From Janthinobacterium rivuli (GTDB taxonomy: Bacteria; Pseudomonadota; Gammaproteobacteria; Burkholderiales; Burkholderiaceae_D), in NCBI RefSeq assembly GCF_029690045.1, contig NZ_CP121464.1, forward strand, positions 5,332,001-5,396,000: a stretch of DNA of 64,000 nucleotides. Reading direction: 5' to 3'. Both the position numbers and the translations under genes were made by a program. Positions 15,929 to 26,277 of the stretch are shown here, piece after piece; within the stretch, counting starts at the first letter, position 1, and each line of letters starts with the position of its first letter. The notes beneath the pieces were generated by a model that was not told the DNA's origin, searched no databases, and saw nothing but the letters and a program-made list of their open reading frames with translations.

Positions 15929-18900
15929 TTATTTACTTTTATCTGGAAACGCCGGACGGGCAGGCCGCGCGGGCGGGTTCTTCGCCAGTTCGGCCTGTAT
16001 CACCTCGATCGCTTTTTCCAGCTGCGGATCGCGGCCGGCGATGACGTCGGCCGGCGTTTGCTCGACTTCGATATCGGGCGGCACGCCTTCGTTTTCAACG
16101 CCCCAGCCATTCTCGCGCGTCCAGAACGCCAGGTTCGGCGCCGTGATGAAGCCGCCATCCATCAGCACGGGAAAGCCGAGGACGCCCACCAGGCCGCCCC
16201 ACGTGGCCTTGCCGATCAGCGGACCCATGTTATTTTTGCGGAACATCCACGGCAGCAGGTCGCCGCCCGAACCGGCCGTCTCGTCGATCAGCATGGCGCG
16301 CGGACCCTGGATCGACGCGGACGGCGTCTTCATGTCGGCGCCATAGCGCATGGTCCACCAGGCGATTTCCTTCTTCTGCAGGATCTCGATGTAGTAATCG
16401 GCCACGCTGCCGCCGCCATTGAAACGCTCGTCGACGATGATGGCCTGCTTGTCCGCCTGCGGGAAGAAATAGCGCTTGAAGTAGGTGTGGCCCAGGCCCG
16501 CCGTATTGGGCACGTACACGTACGCCACCTTGCCGCCGGTCGCCGCATTGACCTTGCGCATATTGCCTTCGATCCAGTCGCGGTTGCGCAAGGCATCCTC
16601 GGTCGGCACCGGCACGACGGTGATCGTGCGCGCCCCCTTGCCGTCGGCCGATGGCCCCACGGTCAGGTCGATGGCCTTGCCGGCCGTGTTCTCGAAGGCG
16701 CTGTAGATATTCGTCGGCGGCAGCAAGGGACGGCTGTCGACGGCCAGCAGGTATTCGCCCGCCTTGACGTTCAGGCCAGGCTCCGTCAGCGGCGCGCGCA
16801 GGGCCGGATTCCAGTTCAAGCCGCCATACACTTTCTTGAAGCGGTAATGGCCGTCGCTCACTTCATAGTCGGCGCCCAAGAGTCCCCCCGGCACTTTCTT
16901 CGCCTCGATAAAATCATCGCCGCCACCGCCGCGGTGATGGCCCACTGCCAGTTCGCTGCACATCCACTGGATCAGGCGGTTCAGGTCCGCGCGGCTGGAC
17001 AGCTCGGGCAAGAACACGGCGTACTTGTCGCGCATGGCTTTCCAGTCCACGCCATGCATGCCCGGATCATAAAAATAATCGCGATTGATGCGCCACACCT
17101 CATTGAAAATCTGCGTCCACTCGGCGCGCGGATCGGCTTTTACTTCGATGGCGTCGACCTTGATCTTGCCTTCGCCGGGCGCCAGCAGCTTGCCCATGGC
17201 GGAACCCATGGCCCAGTTGTCCTTCTGGCGATACAGCAGCTTCTTGCCATCGGCCGACACTTCGAAGTCGTCCGCTTCGGCCACCACGGTTTCCGCCTTG
17301 CGCTCCTTCAGGTCGAAGCGCTGCACGGCCTTCTTGCCATCGCTTTCGCGCAGCAAAAATATCTGCCCCGCAGCGCCGGCGGTCAGGCTGGAAAACTGCG
17401 CGGCCGGCAGCGGCAGGTCGACGATGCGCGTGGCGATGCCGTCGAAATCGATGTGGATCGGCGCCACGGGTGCCACGACCACTTTCGGGTCGTCGCGGCC
17501 CGTCTTGGGATCGATCTTCGCTTCGCTCTTCGGCTCCGCCTCCGCCTTCGCCGTGTCCTTCTTGCTCTCCGTGCTGGCAGCCTTTTCCTCGTCGCTTTCC
17601 TTGATCAGGGGCGATGGCAGGTCGCGCCGCAGCACGGCCATCCACACGGTGCGCGTCACCAGGTTGTCTTCATTCTGCTGCGAGAACCAGTTGTTGCTGG
17701 GGCCTGCATTCGTCGAAGCGAAGAAGTACAGGTATTTGCCGCTCTTGTCGAACACGGGCTGGGCCACGTCGGACAGGCCATCGGTCACGGGCATCGACTT
17801 GTTCTGCTCGACGGAATAGATATACGCGCTGCGCGTGTAGGTGGGCGAATTGAGCGTGTAGGCCAGCCAGCGCGAATCGGGCGCCCACGAGGCGCGCATG
17901 CTCTTGTCGACGCCATACATCGGCTCCGTAGCCACTTTCTGCACCTTGCCCGTGCCGACGTCGATCACGTACATGCTCCAGCCGTTGTCGGCAAACGCGA
18001 TCTTTTTGCTGTCGGGCGACCAGACGGCGTTGTCATAGAAGCCGCTGCCGTTGAGCTTGAGCTTTTTCACGGCACCCTTGCCATCCTGCGCCCGCACATG
18101 CAGTTCATACTCTCCCGACTCGTCCGAGAAATACGCGACCGAACGGCCATCGGGCGACCAGATGGGCGTGCGCTCGTGGGCACCGGCCGTCTGCGTCAGG
18201 TTGCGCACGTCGCCCTTGTCGGCGGGGATGGTGACGATCTCGCCCCGGTACTCGAAGGCGATGCGCGCGCCCGAGGGCGAAATCGACGCGTCGCGGATGT
18301 ATTTCGCGTTCTTGACCCAGCGGGGCCGCGTTTGCCCCAGGTCGCTGGCCACGCCGATGGCCAGCTTGTGCGTCTGGCCGCTGGCGATGTCGAACGCGTG
18401 CAGATAGCCGGCCTGCTCGTAGACGATGGTGCCGTTCGCGGCCGACGCGTTCAGCACGGGGAAATCCGCATGCCGCGTCAGCTGGCGCACGGCTTTCGTC
18501 TTGACGTCATAGGCAAACAGGTTGAATTCGCCGTTGCGGTCGGAGCGGAAGTAGACGGTGTCGCCTATCCACATCGGATCGACGTCGTTCGAGCGCGTCG
18601 TCGGCTGGGGGATTTTTTCAATCGACTTGTCGCTGGACGAAAACAGCCACAGCCAGGAATTGGTGCCGCCACGGTAGCGCTTCCACTGCTTGAAGGCGGG
18701 TGCCAGCGGGTTGTACGCGATGCGCTTGCCATCGGGCGAATACGTGGCGCGCGAGGCGTTCGGAATTTCCAGCTGCGTTTCCACGCCGCCCGCCACGGGC
18801 ACCGTAAACAGCTTCTGGAAGCGGTTGTTGAAGGCGGCGCGCGGTGAGGTGAACATCACGGCCTGGCCATCTGGCGTGAACGCCTGCGCCAGGTCCGCTC

Positions 18901-19240
18901 CGGGGTGGAAGGTCAGGCGGCGCGGCACGCCGCCGGCCGCGGCGATCACATACACGTCGACATTGCCGTCGATGTTCGCGCTATACGCGATCAGGCTGCC
19001 GTCGGGCGAAAATACGGGATGCGACTTGTCGCCCAGATCGGACGTCAGGCGCCGCGCGCCGCCGCCATCGAGGTTGGACAGCCACAGGTCGCCCGCATAG
19101 ATGAAGGCGATGTGGCGGCTGGAGACGGCAGGCTCGCTCAACATGCGGGTGTCTTGGGTGTTCGGCAGTGCCAGGGCCGGGTGGCTTAGCAGCAGTGCGC
19201 TGGCGGCCGCGATGGCCGTCAAAATGCGTGTCTTTTTCAA
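15929..19240 (-). CDS. Tricorn-type S41 protease, exported
   Basis: The 1103-residue protein has a signal peptide (KKTRILTAIAAASALLLSHP) and then WD40/TolB-like beta-propeller repeats (about 40-550, many with SPDGKxIAY-type strands). A charged linker rich in Lys/Glu/Ala lies near 555-595. The rest is the Tricorn core with PDZ and S41 domains. The likely catalytic serine is in ETAGSGGDLLPW (near 992) and the His in LAVGHHRGGG (near 765). Archaeal Tricorn degrades oligopeptides as a giant complex; bacterial exported relatives are poorly characterised. The start codon appears to be TTG, chosen because it gives a complete signal peptide. Confidence 0.9.
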   Translation of the reverse strand: MKKTRILTAIAAASALLLSHPALALPNTQDTRMLSEPAVSSRHIAFIYAGDLWLSNLDGGGARRLTSDLGDKSHPVFSPDGSLIAYSANIDGNVDVYVIAAAGGVPRRLTFHPGADLAQAFTPDGQAVMFTSPRAAFNNRFQKLFTVPVAGGVETQLEIPNASRATYSPDGKRIAYNPLAPAFKQWKRYRGGTNSWLWLFSSSDKSIEKIPQPTTRSNDVDPMWIGDTVYFRSDRNGEFNLFAYDVKTKAVRQLTRHADFPVLNASAANGTIVYEQAGYLHAFDIASGQTHKLAIGVASDLGQTRPRWVKNAKYIRDASISPSGARIAFEYRGEIVTIPADKGDVRNLTQTAGAHERTPIWSPDGRSVAYFSDESGEYELHVRAQDGKGAVKKLKLNGSGFYDNAVWSPDSKKIAFADNGWSMYVIDVGTGKVQKVATEPMYGVDKSMRASWAPDSRWLAYTLNSPTYTRSAYIYSVEQNKSMPVTDGLSDVAQPVFDKSGKYLYFFASTNAGPSNNWFSQQNEDNLVTRTVWMAVLRRDLPSPLIKESDEEKAASTESKKDTAKAEAEPKSEAKIDPKTGRDDPKVVVAPVAPIHIDFDGIATRIVDLPLPAAQFSSLTAGAAGQIFLLRESDGKKAVQRFDLKERKAETVVAEADDFEVSADGKKLLYRQKDNWAMGSAMGKLLAPGEGKIKVDAIEVKADPRAEWTQIFNEVWRINRDYFYDPGMHGVDWKAMRDKYAVFLPELSSRADLNRLIQWMCSELAVGHHRGGGGDDFIEAKKVPGGLLGADYEVSDGHYRFKKVYGGLNWNPALRAPLTEPGLNVKAGEYLLAVDSRPLLPPTNIYSAFENTAGKAIDLTVGPSADGKGARTITVVPVPTEDALRNRDWIEGNMRKVNAATGGKVAYVYVPNTAGLGHTYFKRYFFPQADKQAIIVDERFNGGGSVADYYIEILQKKEIAWWTMRYGADMKTPSASIQGPRAMLIDETAGSGGDLLPWMFRKNNMGPLIGKATWGGLVGVLGFPVLMDGGFITAPNLAFWTRENGWGVENEGVPPDIEVEQTPADVIAGRDPQLEKAIEVIQAELAKNPPARPARPAFPDKSK

Positions 19241-19443
19241 TCGATGTCTCGCTTATAAGGTAAAGAGAACAGGGAAGAAACAGGAAAGTCCAAGGCCCCA
19301 TGCTGATTATCAAGGGATTAATATTGCACTAGACCAACAAGAACTATACACCCGGCAGGCGCGTGGAACACGGTAAAATACGGCACTTATTTCGCGCGCC
19401 GCCAGCCCTTCCCGGCGCCACGCACACCTACTCAAAGCGCCCC

Positions 19444-20493
19444 ATGTCTGAAAAATTCCTGTACTCCCTCGCCCGTCCGCTGCTCTTTTCGATGGATGCC
19501 GAAGCGGCCCACCATCTCACCCTGCCCGCCCTGAAACGCGCCAGCGCGCTGGGCCTGACGAAGCTGGCCGGCAAACCGGCCGCCGACCCACGCACGGTGA
19601 TGGGCATCACCTTCCCGAACCCGGTCGGTCTGGCCGCGGGCCTGGACAAGGACGGCGCCTACATCGACGCGCTGGCCGACCTGGGTTTTGGCTCCATCGA
19701 AGTGGGTACCGTCACGCCGCGCGCGCAGGCGGGCAATCCGAAACCGCGCATGTTCCGCCTGCCGCAGGCGCAGGGCATCATCAACCGCATGGGTTTCAAT
19801 AATGGCGGCGTGGACGCCTTTGTCGCCAACGTGCAGGCGTCGAAGTTTTACCAGAACCGCGCCGGCGTGCTGGGCCTGAACATCGGCAAGAATGCCGACA
19901 CGCCCATCGAACGGGCGGCTGACGACTACCTGCTGTGCCTGGAAAAAGTCTACCCGTACGCCAGCTATGTGACGGTGAACATCTCGTCGCCGAACACGAA
20001 GAATTTGCGCCAGCTGCAGGGTGCGTCGGAACTCGACGCTCTGCTGTCGCAGCTCAAGGAAGCGCAGGCGCGCCTGGCGGACAAGCACAAGCGCTACGTG
20101 CCGCTGGCCCTGAAAATCGCGCCGGACATGGATGGCGAACAAGTGAAAAGCATCGCCGAGTCGCTCACGCGCCACAAGATTGATGGCGTCATCGCCACCA
20201 ACACGACCCTGTCGCGCAGCGCCGTCGAAGGCATGCCGCACGGCGCCGAAGCGGGCGGCCTGTCCGGCGCGCCCGTGTTCGAACTGTCGAACAATGTCAT
20301 CCGCTTGCTGAAGGCGGAACTGGGCGACGCGCTGCCCATCATCGGCGTGGGCGGCATCATGCAGGGCAAGGATGCCGTGGCCAAGTTCGAGGCGGGCGCG
20401 CAGCTGGTGCAGCTGTACAGCGGCCTGATTTACGCCGGTCCGGCGCTGATCAAGGATTGCGCCCGCGCGCTGCGCGGCAAGCAGGCGAAATGA
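19444..20493 (+). CDS. pyrD: Dihydroorotate dehydrogenase (quinone), class 2
   Basis: The 349-residue FMN enzyme oxidises dihydroorotate to orotate in pyrimidine synthesis and passes electrons to membrane quinone. Class-2 features are the N-terminal membrane-associated extension ([21 protein letters not shown]) and the catalytic serine region [11 protein letters not shown]. Phosphate-binding segments include [12 protein letters not shown]. The chosen ATG follows an in-frame non-homologous extension to 19363. Its stop overlaps the aldo/keto reductase start. Confidence 0.97.
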   Translation: MSEKFLYSLARPLLFSMDAEAAHHLTLPALKRASALGLTKLAGKPAADPRTVMGITFPNPVGLAAGLDKDGAYIDALADLGFGSIEVGTVTPRAQAGNPKPRMFRLPQAQGIINRMGFNNGGVDAFVANVQASKFYQNRAGVLGLNIGKNADTPIERAADDYLLCLEKVYPYASYVTVNISSPNTKNLRQLQGASELDALLSQLKEAQARLADKHKRYVPLALKIAPDMDGEQVKSIAESLTRHKIDGVIATNTTLSRSAVEGMPHGAEAGGLSGAPVFELSNNVIRLLKAELGDALPIIGVGGIMQGKDAVAKFEAGAQLVQLYSGLIYAGPALIKDCARALRGKQAK

Positions 20494-21539
20494 TCAACAA
20501 GGTCAAGCTGGGTTCCAGCAACCTGGAAGTGAGCACGATCTGCCTGGGCACGATGACCTTCGGCGAGCAGAACAGCGAAGCCGAAGCGCACAGCCAGCTC
20601 GATTACGCGCTGGAACGGGGCATCAACTTCATCGACACGGCCGAGATGTATCCGGTGATGGCCAGCGCGCAAACGCAGGGCAGCACGGAGCGTTACATCG
20701 GCAGCTGGCTCAGGAAAAGCGGCAAGCGCAGCCAGATCGTGCTGGCCAGCAAGGTGGCCGGGCCGAATTCGCGCATGCACTGGATACGCAAGGGCAAGAC
20801 GGATCACGACGCGGCCAACATCCGCGCCGCAGTCGAAGACAGCCTGCGCCGGCTGCAGACGGAGCACATCGACCTGTACCAATTACACTGGCCCAGCCGC
20901 AACCTGCCCATCTTCGGCGCCAGCGTGTACAACCCGCGCAAGGAGCACGCGTCGGTCGCCATCGAAGACACCTTGGCCGTGCTGGGCAAGCTGGTCGAGG
21001 AAGGCAAGATCGGCCACATCGGCGTGTCGAACGAATCGTCGTGGGGCGTATGCGAATACATCAAGCAGGCGCAGCTGAAAGGCTTGCCGCGCATCGCCTC
21101 GATCCAGAACCTGTACAACCTGACGGCGCGCCATTTCGAGACAAGCTTGCTCGACGAAACCTGCCACCGGGAAAACGTCAGCTTGCTGGCCTACAGCCCG
21201 CTGGCGTTCGGCCAGCTGACGGCGAAATACCTCGACGATCCGCAAGCCAGGGGCCGCCTGACGCGCTTCCCGGCCGGCTGGAGTCCCCGCTACGTGCGCC
21301 CCGCTACCATAGCAGCCGCCGCCCAGTATGCGGCGCTGGCCCGCGCGCACGGCTTGACGCCGGCGCAGCTGGCCCTGGCCTGGTGCTACTCGCGCTGGTT
21401 CGTGGCCTCGACCATCATCGGCGCCACCAGCGTGGCGCAGTTGCAGCAAAATATCGATGCCCATCAAGTCAGCCTGTCGCCGGACCTCGTGGCGGCCGTC
21501 GACGCCATCCACGCCAGCCTGCCCAATCCAGGGCAATAG
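20490..21539 (+). CDS. Aldo/keto reductase, Tas-like
   Basis: The 349-residue protein has the AKR barrel signature: the D-Y region [10 protein letters not shown], the catalytic lysine in VLASKVAGP, and the histidine in YQLHWPSRN. It is closest in layout to E. coli Tas, an NADP(H)-dependent reductase of unknown physiological substrate. Translation is coupled to pyrD by an ATGA overlap. A hairpin (21551-21573, CTGGCGGC/GCCGCCAG) follows the stop and could end the transcript, though without a T-tract. Confidence 0.92.
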   Translation: MINKVKLGSSNLEVSTICLGTMTFGEQNSEAEAHSQLDYALERGINFIDTAEMYPVMASAQTQGSTERYIGSWLRKSGKRSQIVLASKVAGPNSRMHWIRKGKTDHDAANIRAAVEDSLRRLQTEHIDLYQLHWPSRNLPIFGASVYNPRKEHASVAIEDTLAVLGKLVEEGKIGHIGVSNESSWGVCEYIKQAQLKGLPRIASIQNLYNLTARHFETSLLDETCHRENVSLLAYSPLAFGQLTAKYLDDPQARGRLTRFPAGWSPRYVRPATIAAAAQYAALARAHGLTPAQLALAWCYSRWFVASTIIGATSVAQLQQNIDAHQVSLSPDLVAAVDAIHASLPNPGQ

Positions 21540-21834
21540 GCGCACTCCGTCTGGCGGCGCATGCCGCCGCCAGGCTCCCCCGCCCATAGCAACTAGTCGT
21601 ATTTATACAACAGCTGGCAATTTACTGCTGTGCAGCATTGCGGCCTGGCCATGCCCGGTCGTATGCTGGAAACGTGGCCATATGCGCTACCCGCGCCATT
21701 TGGACGTGTATCAGACATTTATTGCATATCGATAGACAGAACGATTCGTAAGCACGCCACAGACCCACTGTTACTCTGATGTCATCACCGGACCGCCCTG
21801 GTTCGCGCATCCACCAACCGAAGAGATATCGTCG
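21540..21834. other. Intergenic region upstream of the TonB receptor gene
   Basis: This 295-base stretch holds the hairpin after the aldo/keto reductase gene (21551-21573) and presumably the receptor promoter. I see no clear Fur box, riboswitch or small gene. AAGAGA shortly before the start could serve as ribosome site. Confidence 0.5.
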
Positions 21835-24252
21835 ATGAGTTCAAGCACCGCCCGCTCCCAGATTCCCGCCCTGCCCGTGAAAACCGTTATCGCCGCCAGC
21901 CTGATCGCCTGCTTCAGCCTGCCCATGCAGGCGCAAGCGCAGCAAGAGCTGCCGGCCGAAGGTGAATTGCAATCGGTGGTAGTCACTGGCACCTTCGCCA
22001 AGAACCGCCGCACCATCGATTCCGAGTCGCCGATCGACATCCTCACCTCGCGCGACCTGCAAAGCACGGGTTCGGCCGAACTGGCCACCGTGCTGGCACG
22101 CCTGCTGCCATCGATGAACTTCCCCCGTCCGACGGGTGCCGATGGCAGCGATGCCGTGCGCCCTGCCCAACTGCGCGGCCTGTCGCCCGACCAGACGCTG
22201 GTACTGGTGAACGGCAAGCGCCGCTACACCTCGGCCGTCGTCAACGTCAACGGTACCCTGGGCCGCGGCTCGGCGCCGGTCGACCTGAACGCCATTCCCC
22301 TGGCCGCCATCGACCATGTGGAAGTGCTGCGCGATGGCGCGGCGGCCCAGTATGGCTCCGATGCGATTGCCGGCGTAATCAACATCATCCTGAAAAAAGG
22401 TGCGGCCGGTGGCGACATCGAAGTGGGCTATGGCCAGACGCAGGAACGCGACGGCAAGCAAAAATCCATCAAGGGTTCGGCCGGCTTCGCCCTGGGCGAC
22501 GATGGCTGGGTGCGCGTCTCGGCAGAAGTGGCCGATCGCGGTCCGACCAACCGTGCCGGCCGCGATTTCAGCAACCCGCTGGAACCGCGCTATGGCCAGG
22601 TCAACCTGCGCTACGGCGATGCCGAGAGCAAGCCGGCCACCGTCTTCATCAACAGCGAATACCATCTCGGCGACAACCTGGACTGGTATGCCTTCGGCGG
22701 CTACGGCCAGCGCGACACCTCGGCCGGCGCCACCTGGCGCGCAGGCCTGGTGAAGAATGAAAAAGGGGACTACATCACGCGCTCGTCGATCTTTCCCCAA
22801 GGCTTCTTGCCAATCCAGAACAGCACCCTGACCGACCAGTCGCTGGTGACCGGCTTGCGCGGCGAAGCGGCCGGCTGGCGCTGGGATGCCAGCCTGAATT
22901 ACGGCAGCAACAAGTTCAAGCTGGATCTCGACAATACCGTCAATTTCGACCTGGCCGCCGCCAGCCCCACGCACTTCTATGTGGGCTCCCTGAAAAATGA
23001 ACAGACCGTCCTGAATCTCGACGCGGCGCGCGAATTCCCCGTCGCTTACTTTACGGGGCCGCTGACGGTGGCCGTGGGCGCCGAAGCGCGCCATGAAAAA
23101 TACACGATCGGCGCTGGCGAGAAAGCATCGTATACCGGCACCGGTTCGCAGGGCTTTGCCGGCTTCCGTCCCGAAAACGCGGGTAGCCACAGCCGCCACA
23201 ATGAATCGATCTACGTCAACCTGGAAGCGGAAGCGACGAAAAAACTGTCCGGTGGCGTGGCCCTGCGGCATGAGCGCTACAGTGATTTCGGCAGCACCAC
23301 CTCGGCCAAGGGTTCGGCCCGCTATGCCTTCACGGACGCCCTGTCCCTGCGCGGCACCGTATCGAGCGGCTTCCGCGCGCCATCGCTGGCGCAGCAGTAC
23401 TACACCATCACCACCACCAACTTCCAGGTCATCAATGGCACGAATACGGCCATCGAAACGGGTACCTTTGCCGTCAACACACCACAGGCACGCGCCCTGG
23501 GCGCACAAGACCTGAAGGCGGAGAAAGCGCGCAACTACAGCCTGGGCCTGCAGTTCCAGCCCACCCGCAACTTCACGACGACGGTCGACGCCTACCGCAT
23601 CGACATCGATGACCGCATCCTGTTTTCCTCCAATCTGATACTCAGCACTACTTTGAAAAACATCCTGGCCGCGCAGGGCACGCCAGTGGGCGCGGGACGC
23701 TATTTCACCAACGCCGTCGATACGCGCACGGAAGGCGTGGACATCGTCAGCACCTACCGCATCGACTTGCAGGACAAGGATCGCCTGGACCTGACCGTGG
23801 CCTACAACCACAACAAGACCTCGGTACAGAAAGTGGCGGACAATCCGGCCATCCTGACGGCCAACAACCTGAAACTGATCGACCGCCAGACCATCCAGCG
23901 CGCCACCGTCGGTTCGCCGAAAGACAAGTTCAGCCTGGCTGCCGACTACAGCTTCGGCATCTGGAATGCGCACGGCGTCGTGACGCGCTACGGCAGCTTC
24001 ATCGTGCCGCAAAACAATGCCCTGCAAGACCAGCACTACGATCCGCAATGGGTGCTGGACGTGTCCGGTTCCGTAAAACTGGGCAAGAACTGGCGCCTGG
24101 TGGCCGGTATCGACAACGTCACCAACCGCTATCCTGACCAGATCACCAGCGCGGGTAACCTCAACAATGGCGGCACCCAGCCGTACAGCGGCTTCGCACC
24201 GAACGGCTTCAACGGCCGCTACTACTACGCCAAGGCTGGCTATAGCTGGTAA
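21835..24252 (+). CDS. TonB-dependent outer-membrane receptor
   Basis: The 805-residue protein has a signal peptide ending near QAQA, then a candidate TonB box (LQSVVVTGT, about 43-51) and a plug domain (about 60-185, with LVLVNGKRRY and VEVLRDGAAAQYGSDAIAGV). A 22-strand barrel follows and ends in aromatic residues (YYAKAGYSW), as required for outer-membrane insertion. Such receptors import siderophores, vitamins or oligosaccharides; the ligand is not inferable. The 295-base region upstream contains no gene. Confidence 0.95.
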   Translation: MSSSTARSQIPALPVKTVIAASLIACFSLPMQAQAQQELPAEGELQSVVVTGTFAKNRRTIDSESPIDILTSRDLQSTGSAELATVLARLLPSMNFPRPTGADGSDAVRPAQLRGLSPDQTLVLVNGKRRYTSAVVNVNGTLGRGSAPVDLNAIPLAAIDHVEVLRDGAAAQYGSDAIAGVINIILKKGAAGGDIEVGYGQTQERDGKQKSIKGSAGFALGDDGWVRVSAEVADRGPTNRAGRDFSNPLEPRYGQVNLRYGDAESKPATVFINSEYHLGDNLDWYAFGGYGQRDTSAGATWRAGLVKNEKGDYITRSSIFPQGFLPIQNSTLTDQSLVTGLRGEAAGWRWDASLNYGSNKFKLDLDNTVNFDLAAASPTHFYVGSLKNEQTVLNLDAAREFPVAYFTGPLTVAVGAEARHEKYTIGAGEKASYTGTGSQGFAGFRPENAGSHSRHNESIYVNLEAEATKKLSGGVALRHERYSDFGSTTSAKGSARYAFTDALSLRGTVSSGFRAPSLAQQYYTITTTNFQVINGTNTAIETGTFAVNTPQARALGAQDLKAEKARNYSLGLQFQPTRNFTTTVDAYRIDIDDRILFSSNLILSTTLKNILAAQGTPVGAGRYFTNAVDTRTEGVDIVSTYRIDLQDKDRLDLTVAYNHNKTSVQKVADNPAILTANNLKLIDRQTIQRATVGSPKDKFSLAADYSFGIWNAHGVVTRYGSFIVPQNNALQDQHYDPQWVLDVSGSVKLGKNWRLVAGIDNVTNRYPDQITSAGNLNNGGTQPYSGFAPNGFNGRYYYAKAGYSW

Positions 24253-24284
24253 ATGGCAGGCTGGCTCGGCAGGCAAAGCCGTTA

Positions 24285-24334
24285 CACTGGTCTTTGGCTG
24301 GGTATGTCTCGTGCAGCCCAGCCAAAGACCAGTG
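24285..24334. terminator. Strong 18-bp hairpin between convergent genes
   Basis: CACTGGTCTTTGGCTGGG (24285-24302) pairs perfectly with its reverse complement at 24317-24334 around a 14-base loop. It sits between the TonB receptor and lipoprotein stops. No T-tract is present on either side, so a bidirectional terminator or RNA-stabilising role is possible. Confidence 0.6.
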
Positions 24335-24335
24335 G

Positions 24336-25025
24336 CTACTTAGCCGGTGTTGCAGGCGGTGCTTGCTGCGCTTTGGCATGCTCGATGGCAACTTGATGTG
24401 TCTGCTCCTGTTGCCGCGTCTGCATCAGCGCCTGCGCTTGTGCCTCGCTATTTTTGACCGCCAGCTCGGTGCGCACCAGTTGTGCTTCTTTGGCTGCCAT
24501 CTTGACTGCCGCGGTTTGTTGTTGCTGTGCTATCTGTACTTCGACAAAGGCCTTGGTGAGTTCGCTGAACAGCACCTTGACATCACCACTCTGAATGGCG
24601 CCATTCAAATGATACTGACACAAGGCATAGACGCCGGTACGGTAGGCGTCGAGTGCGGCAGTCCTGTCAGCGAGGACGCTCACTGTCGTTTCGAACTCAT
24701 CGTCAAACTCGGCATTGCCACGGACGCCAGCTTTGCCAGTCACATCCAGCTTGCCGTTCAGGGCGGCCTCGATACCATTGGCCGTATCGGGCGGCGGCTC
24801 CGCACAGAAACGCGTCTGACGCTTGATAACAGCATTGTTGGCATCCACGCCGAGGTTTTCCTCGGTGACAAAGATGACTGTTCGCCTATCGGCAGACAGT
24901 GAAAAGACGCCCGGCATTTTATCCACGCTATCTTCCACTACCGGGCGATTGAATAGCGTTCCCAATTGAGATGCACAGCCGCAGAGCAATAGGGAAATGC
25001 CTCCAAGAAGCATAAATTTGAGCAT
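24336..25025 (-). CDS. Hypothetical lipoprotein with Gln-rich coiled-coil tail
   Basis: The 229-residue product begins with a lipoprotein signal, LLLCGC, making Cys17 the lipidation site. A middle region contains FSLSADRRTVIFVTEENLGVDA and DAYRTGVYALCQYHLNGAIQ. The last 80 residues are rich in Gln, Ala and Glu and probably helical or coiled coil. I do not recognise the family. The start at 25025 has GGAGA at good spacing, better than the upstream ATG at 25049. Base composition appears less GC-rich than its neighbours, which may hint at transfer. Confidence 0.72.
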   Translation of the reverse strand: MLKFMLLGGISLLLCGCASQLGTLFNRPVVEDSVDKMPGVFSLSADRRTVIFVTEENLGVDANNAVIKRQTRFCAEPPPDTANGIEAALNGKLDVTGKAGVRGNAEFDDEFETTVSVLADRTAALDAYRTGVYALCQYHLNGAIQSGDVKVLFSELTKAFVEVQIAQQQQTAAVKMAAKEAQLVRTELAVKNSEAQAQALMQTRQQEQTHQVAIEHAKAQQAPPATPAK

Positions 25026-25315
25026 GTTCGTCTCCACGATTGAGATCATGAAAGCTATCTGTGCTGCGAATGAAAAGAGTCAGCAAGAACCGGTTTCAGT
25101 CCAGACTAGCACCTGGCGACCCAGCCAGGCAGTGATGTTGCTGGAGTCTGCGCTTCATCAAGCTTCCATACACAGCAATTGCTCTCCTGAAAAACCATAC
25201 AAGCTCTTGAGAACGACCCCGCTGTGCAAACTGGGAGCACGGATGAGAAAACGCCGGCCAGGCCGACGGGCAATCAGCTACCATGGGGGTTCTTCCACTC
25301 CGATGACGGATCACC

Positions 25316-25927
25316 ATGCCCAGCTGGCACTTGGCCGACGCTGCCGAACTGGCGGCGCGCCATCCCTACACTTTCTATAAATCGCCGCGCGAGGCCATTG
25401 CCCAGGTACGCCCCGGCGAAGTGGTCAAGCTGATCTTCGCTTTTCACAGCGACGATCCGCAAGCGCCGGGCGCCGAGCGCATGTGGGTGCTGGTCGACAC
25501 GGTCGAGCCGCATGGCCGCTTCACCGGCAAGCTCGACAACATGCCCGGCTACATCGCCGATTTACAGGCCAAAGACCCCATCGCCTTCGATGCGCGCCAC
25601 ATCATCAATACGCAGCACGATGATGACGACAACCTCGTCAACCGCTACGCGGGCCTGTGCTTCGTGACGAAAAAAGTGCTGGAAGACGGTGCGCCCGTCG
25701 GCTATCTGTATCGCGAGGAGCCGGACAACGGCGACGACAGCGGCTGGCGCTTCACGGCCAACGACGAGAGCGACGACTACATGAACGACAGCGCCAACGT
25801 GGCCCTCGTGTCGCTGGGCGCCGTGCTCAGCGTGGATGACCGTTTTATCGCGCTGCTCGATGCGCCTGCCGGCGCGGCCTATGCCTTCGACCACAACACG
25901 CAACAATTCGTGGCGGTGGACGAATGA
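25316..25927 (+). CDS. DUF2314/DUF2185 (Imm33-like) protein
   Basis: The 203-residue protein appears to have two parts. The N-terminal half (about 15-100), with MWVLVDTVEPHGRFTGKLDN, resembles DUF2314. The C-terminal half (about 110-190), with CFVTKKVLEDGAPVGYLYRE and SGWRFTANDESDDYMND, resembles DUF2185/Imm33, a family that includes predicted immunity proteins of polymorphic toxins. No toxin lies nearby. Its stop overlaps the YjbR gene start (ATGA), implying co-translation. The immunity role is family-level inference only. Confidence 0.72.
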   Translation: MPSWHLADAAELAARHPYTFYKSPREAIAQVRPGEVVKLIFAFHSDDPQAPGAERMWVLVDTVEPHGRFTGKLDNMPGYIADLQAKDPIAFDARHIINTQHDDDDNLVNRYAGLCFVTKKVLEDGAPVGYLYREEPDNGDDSGWRFTANDESDDYMNDSANVALVSLGAVLSVDDRFIALLDAPAGAAYAFDHNTQQFVAVDE

Positions 25928-26277
25928 CAACTGATGAATTGAAGGATTTTTGCACGGCCCTGCCCGGCGCGCAAGCCGTGCTGTACGGTGCGCCGTCGAA
26001 CATTCTCGTAGTTGCAGTGGAGGGGAAAAAATTTGCGTATTTCAAGACCAGCATGCCCGAGCAGTGGCGCTTCAGCCTGCGGGTCAGCGCGGAACGCTTT
26101 ATCGAATTGACGGACATGCCGGGCGTGAAACCGGCCCGCTACATGGGCCGCTTTCACTGGGTAACGATCGTTGACGTGGCGCGCTTCCCCGCCGATTACC
26201 TGGAGGAACTGGTTCGCGATAGCTACGCGCGCGCCGTGGCCAGCCTGACGCGCGCGCAAAGAGCCGCCATCGCCTAG
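25924..26277 (+). CDS. MmcQ/YjbR family protein
   Basis: The 117-residue protein matches the MmcQ/YjbR-like family, with a CyaY-like fold proposed to bind DNA. Visible signatures are LPGAQAVLYGAPSNILVVAV, GKKFAYFKT and the closing HWVTIVD...FPADYLEELVRDSY. The function is not established. It is translationally coupled to the DUF2185 gene and its end overlaps the convergent cysB end by four bases. Confidence 0.85.
   Translation: MTTDELKDFCTALPGAQAVLYGAPSNILVVAVEGKKFAYFKTSMPEQWRFSLRVSAERFIELTDMPGVKPARYMGRFHWVTIVDVARFPADYLEELVRDSYARAVASLTRAQRAAIA

Noticed and set aside
16058..18847. 929-residue frame opposite the Tricorn gene
   Set aside because: It is antisense to a well-supported protein and has no recognisable domains.
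21841..24276. 811-residue frame opposite the TonB receptor
   Set aside because: It is a mirror of the receptor codons and lacks protein-like features.
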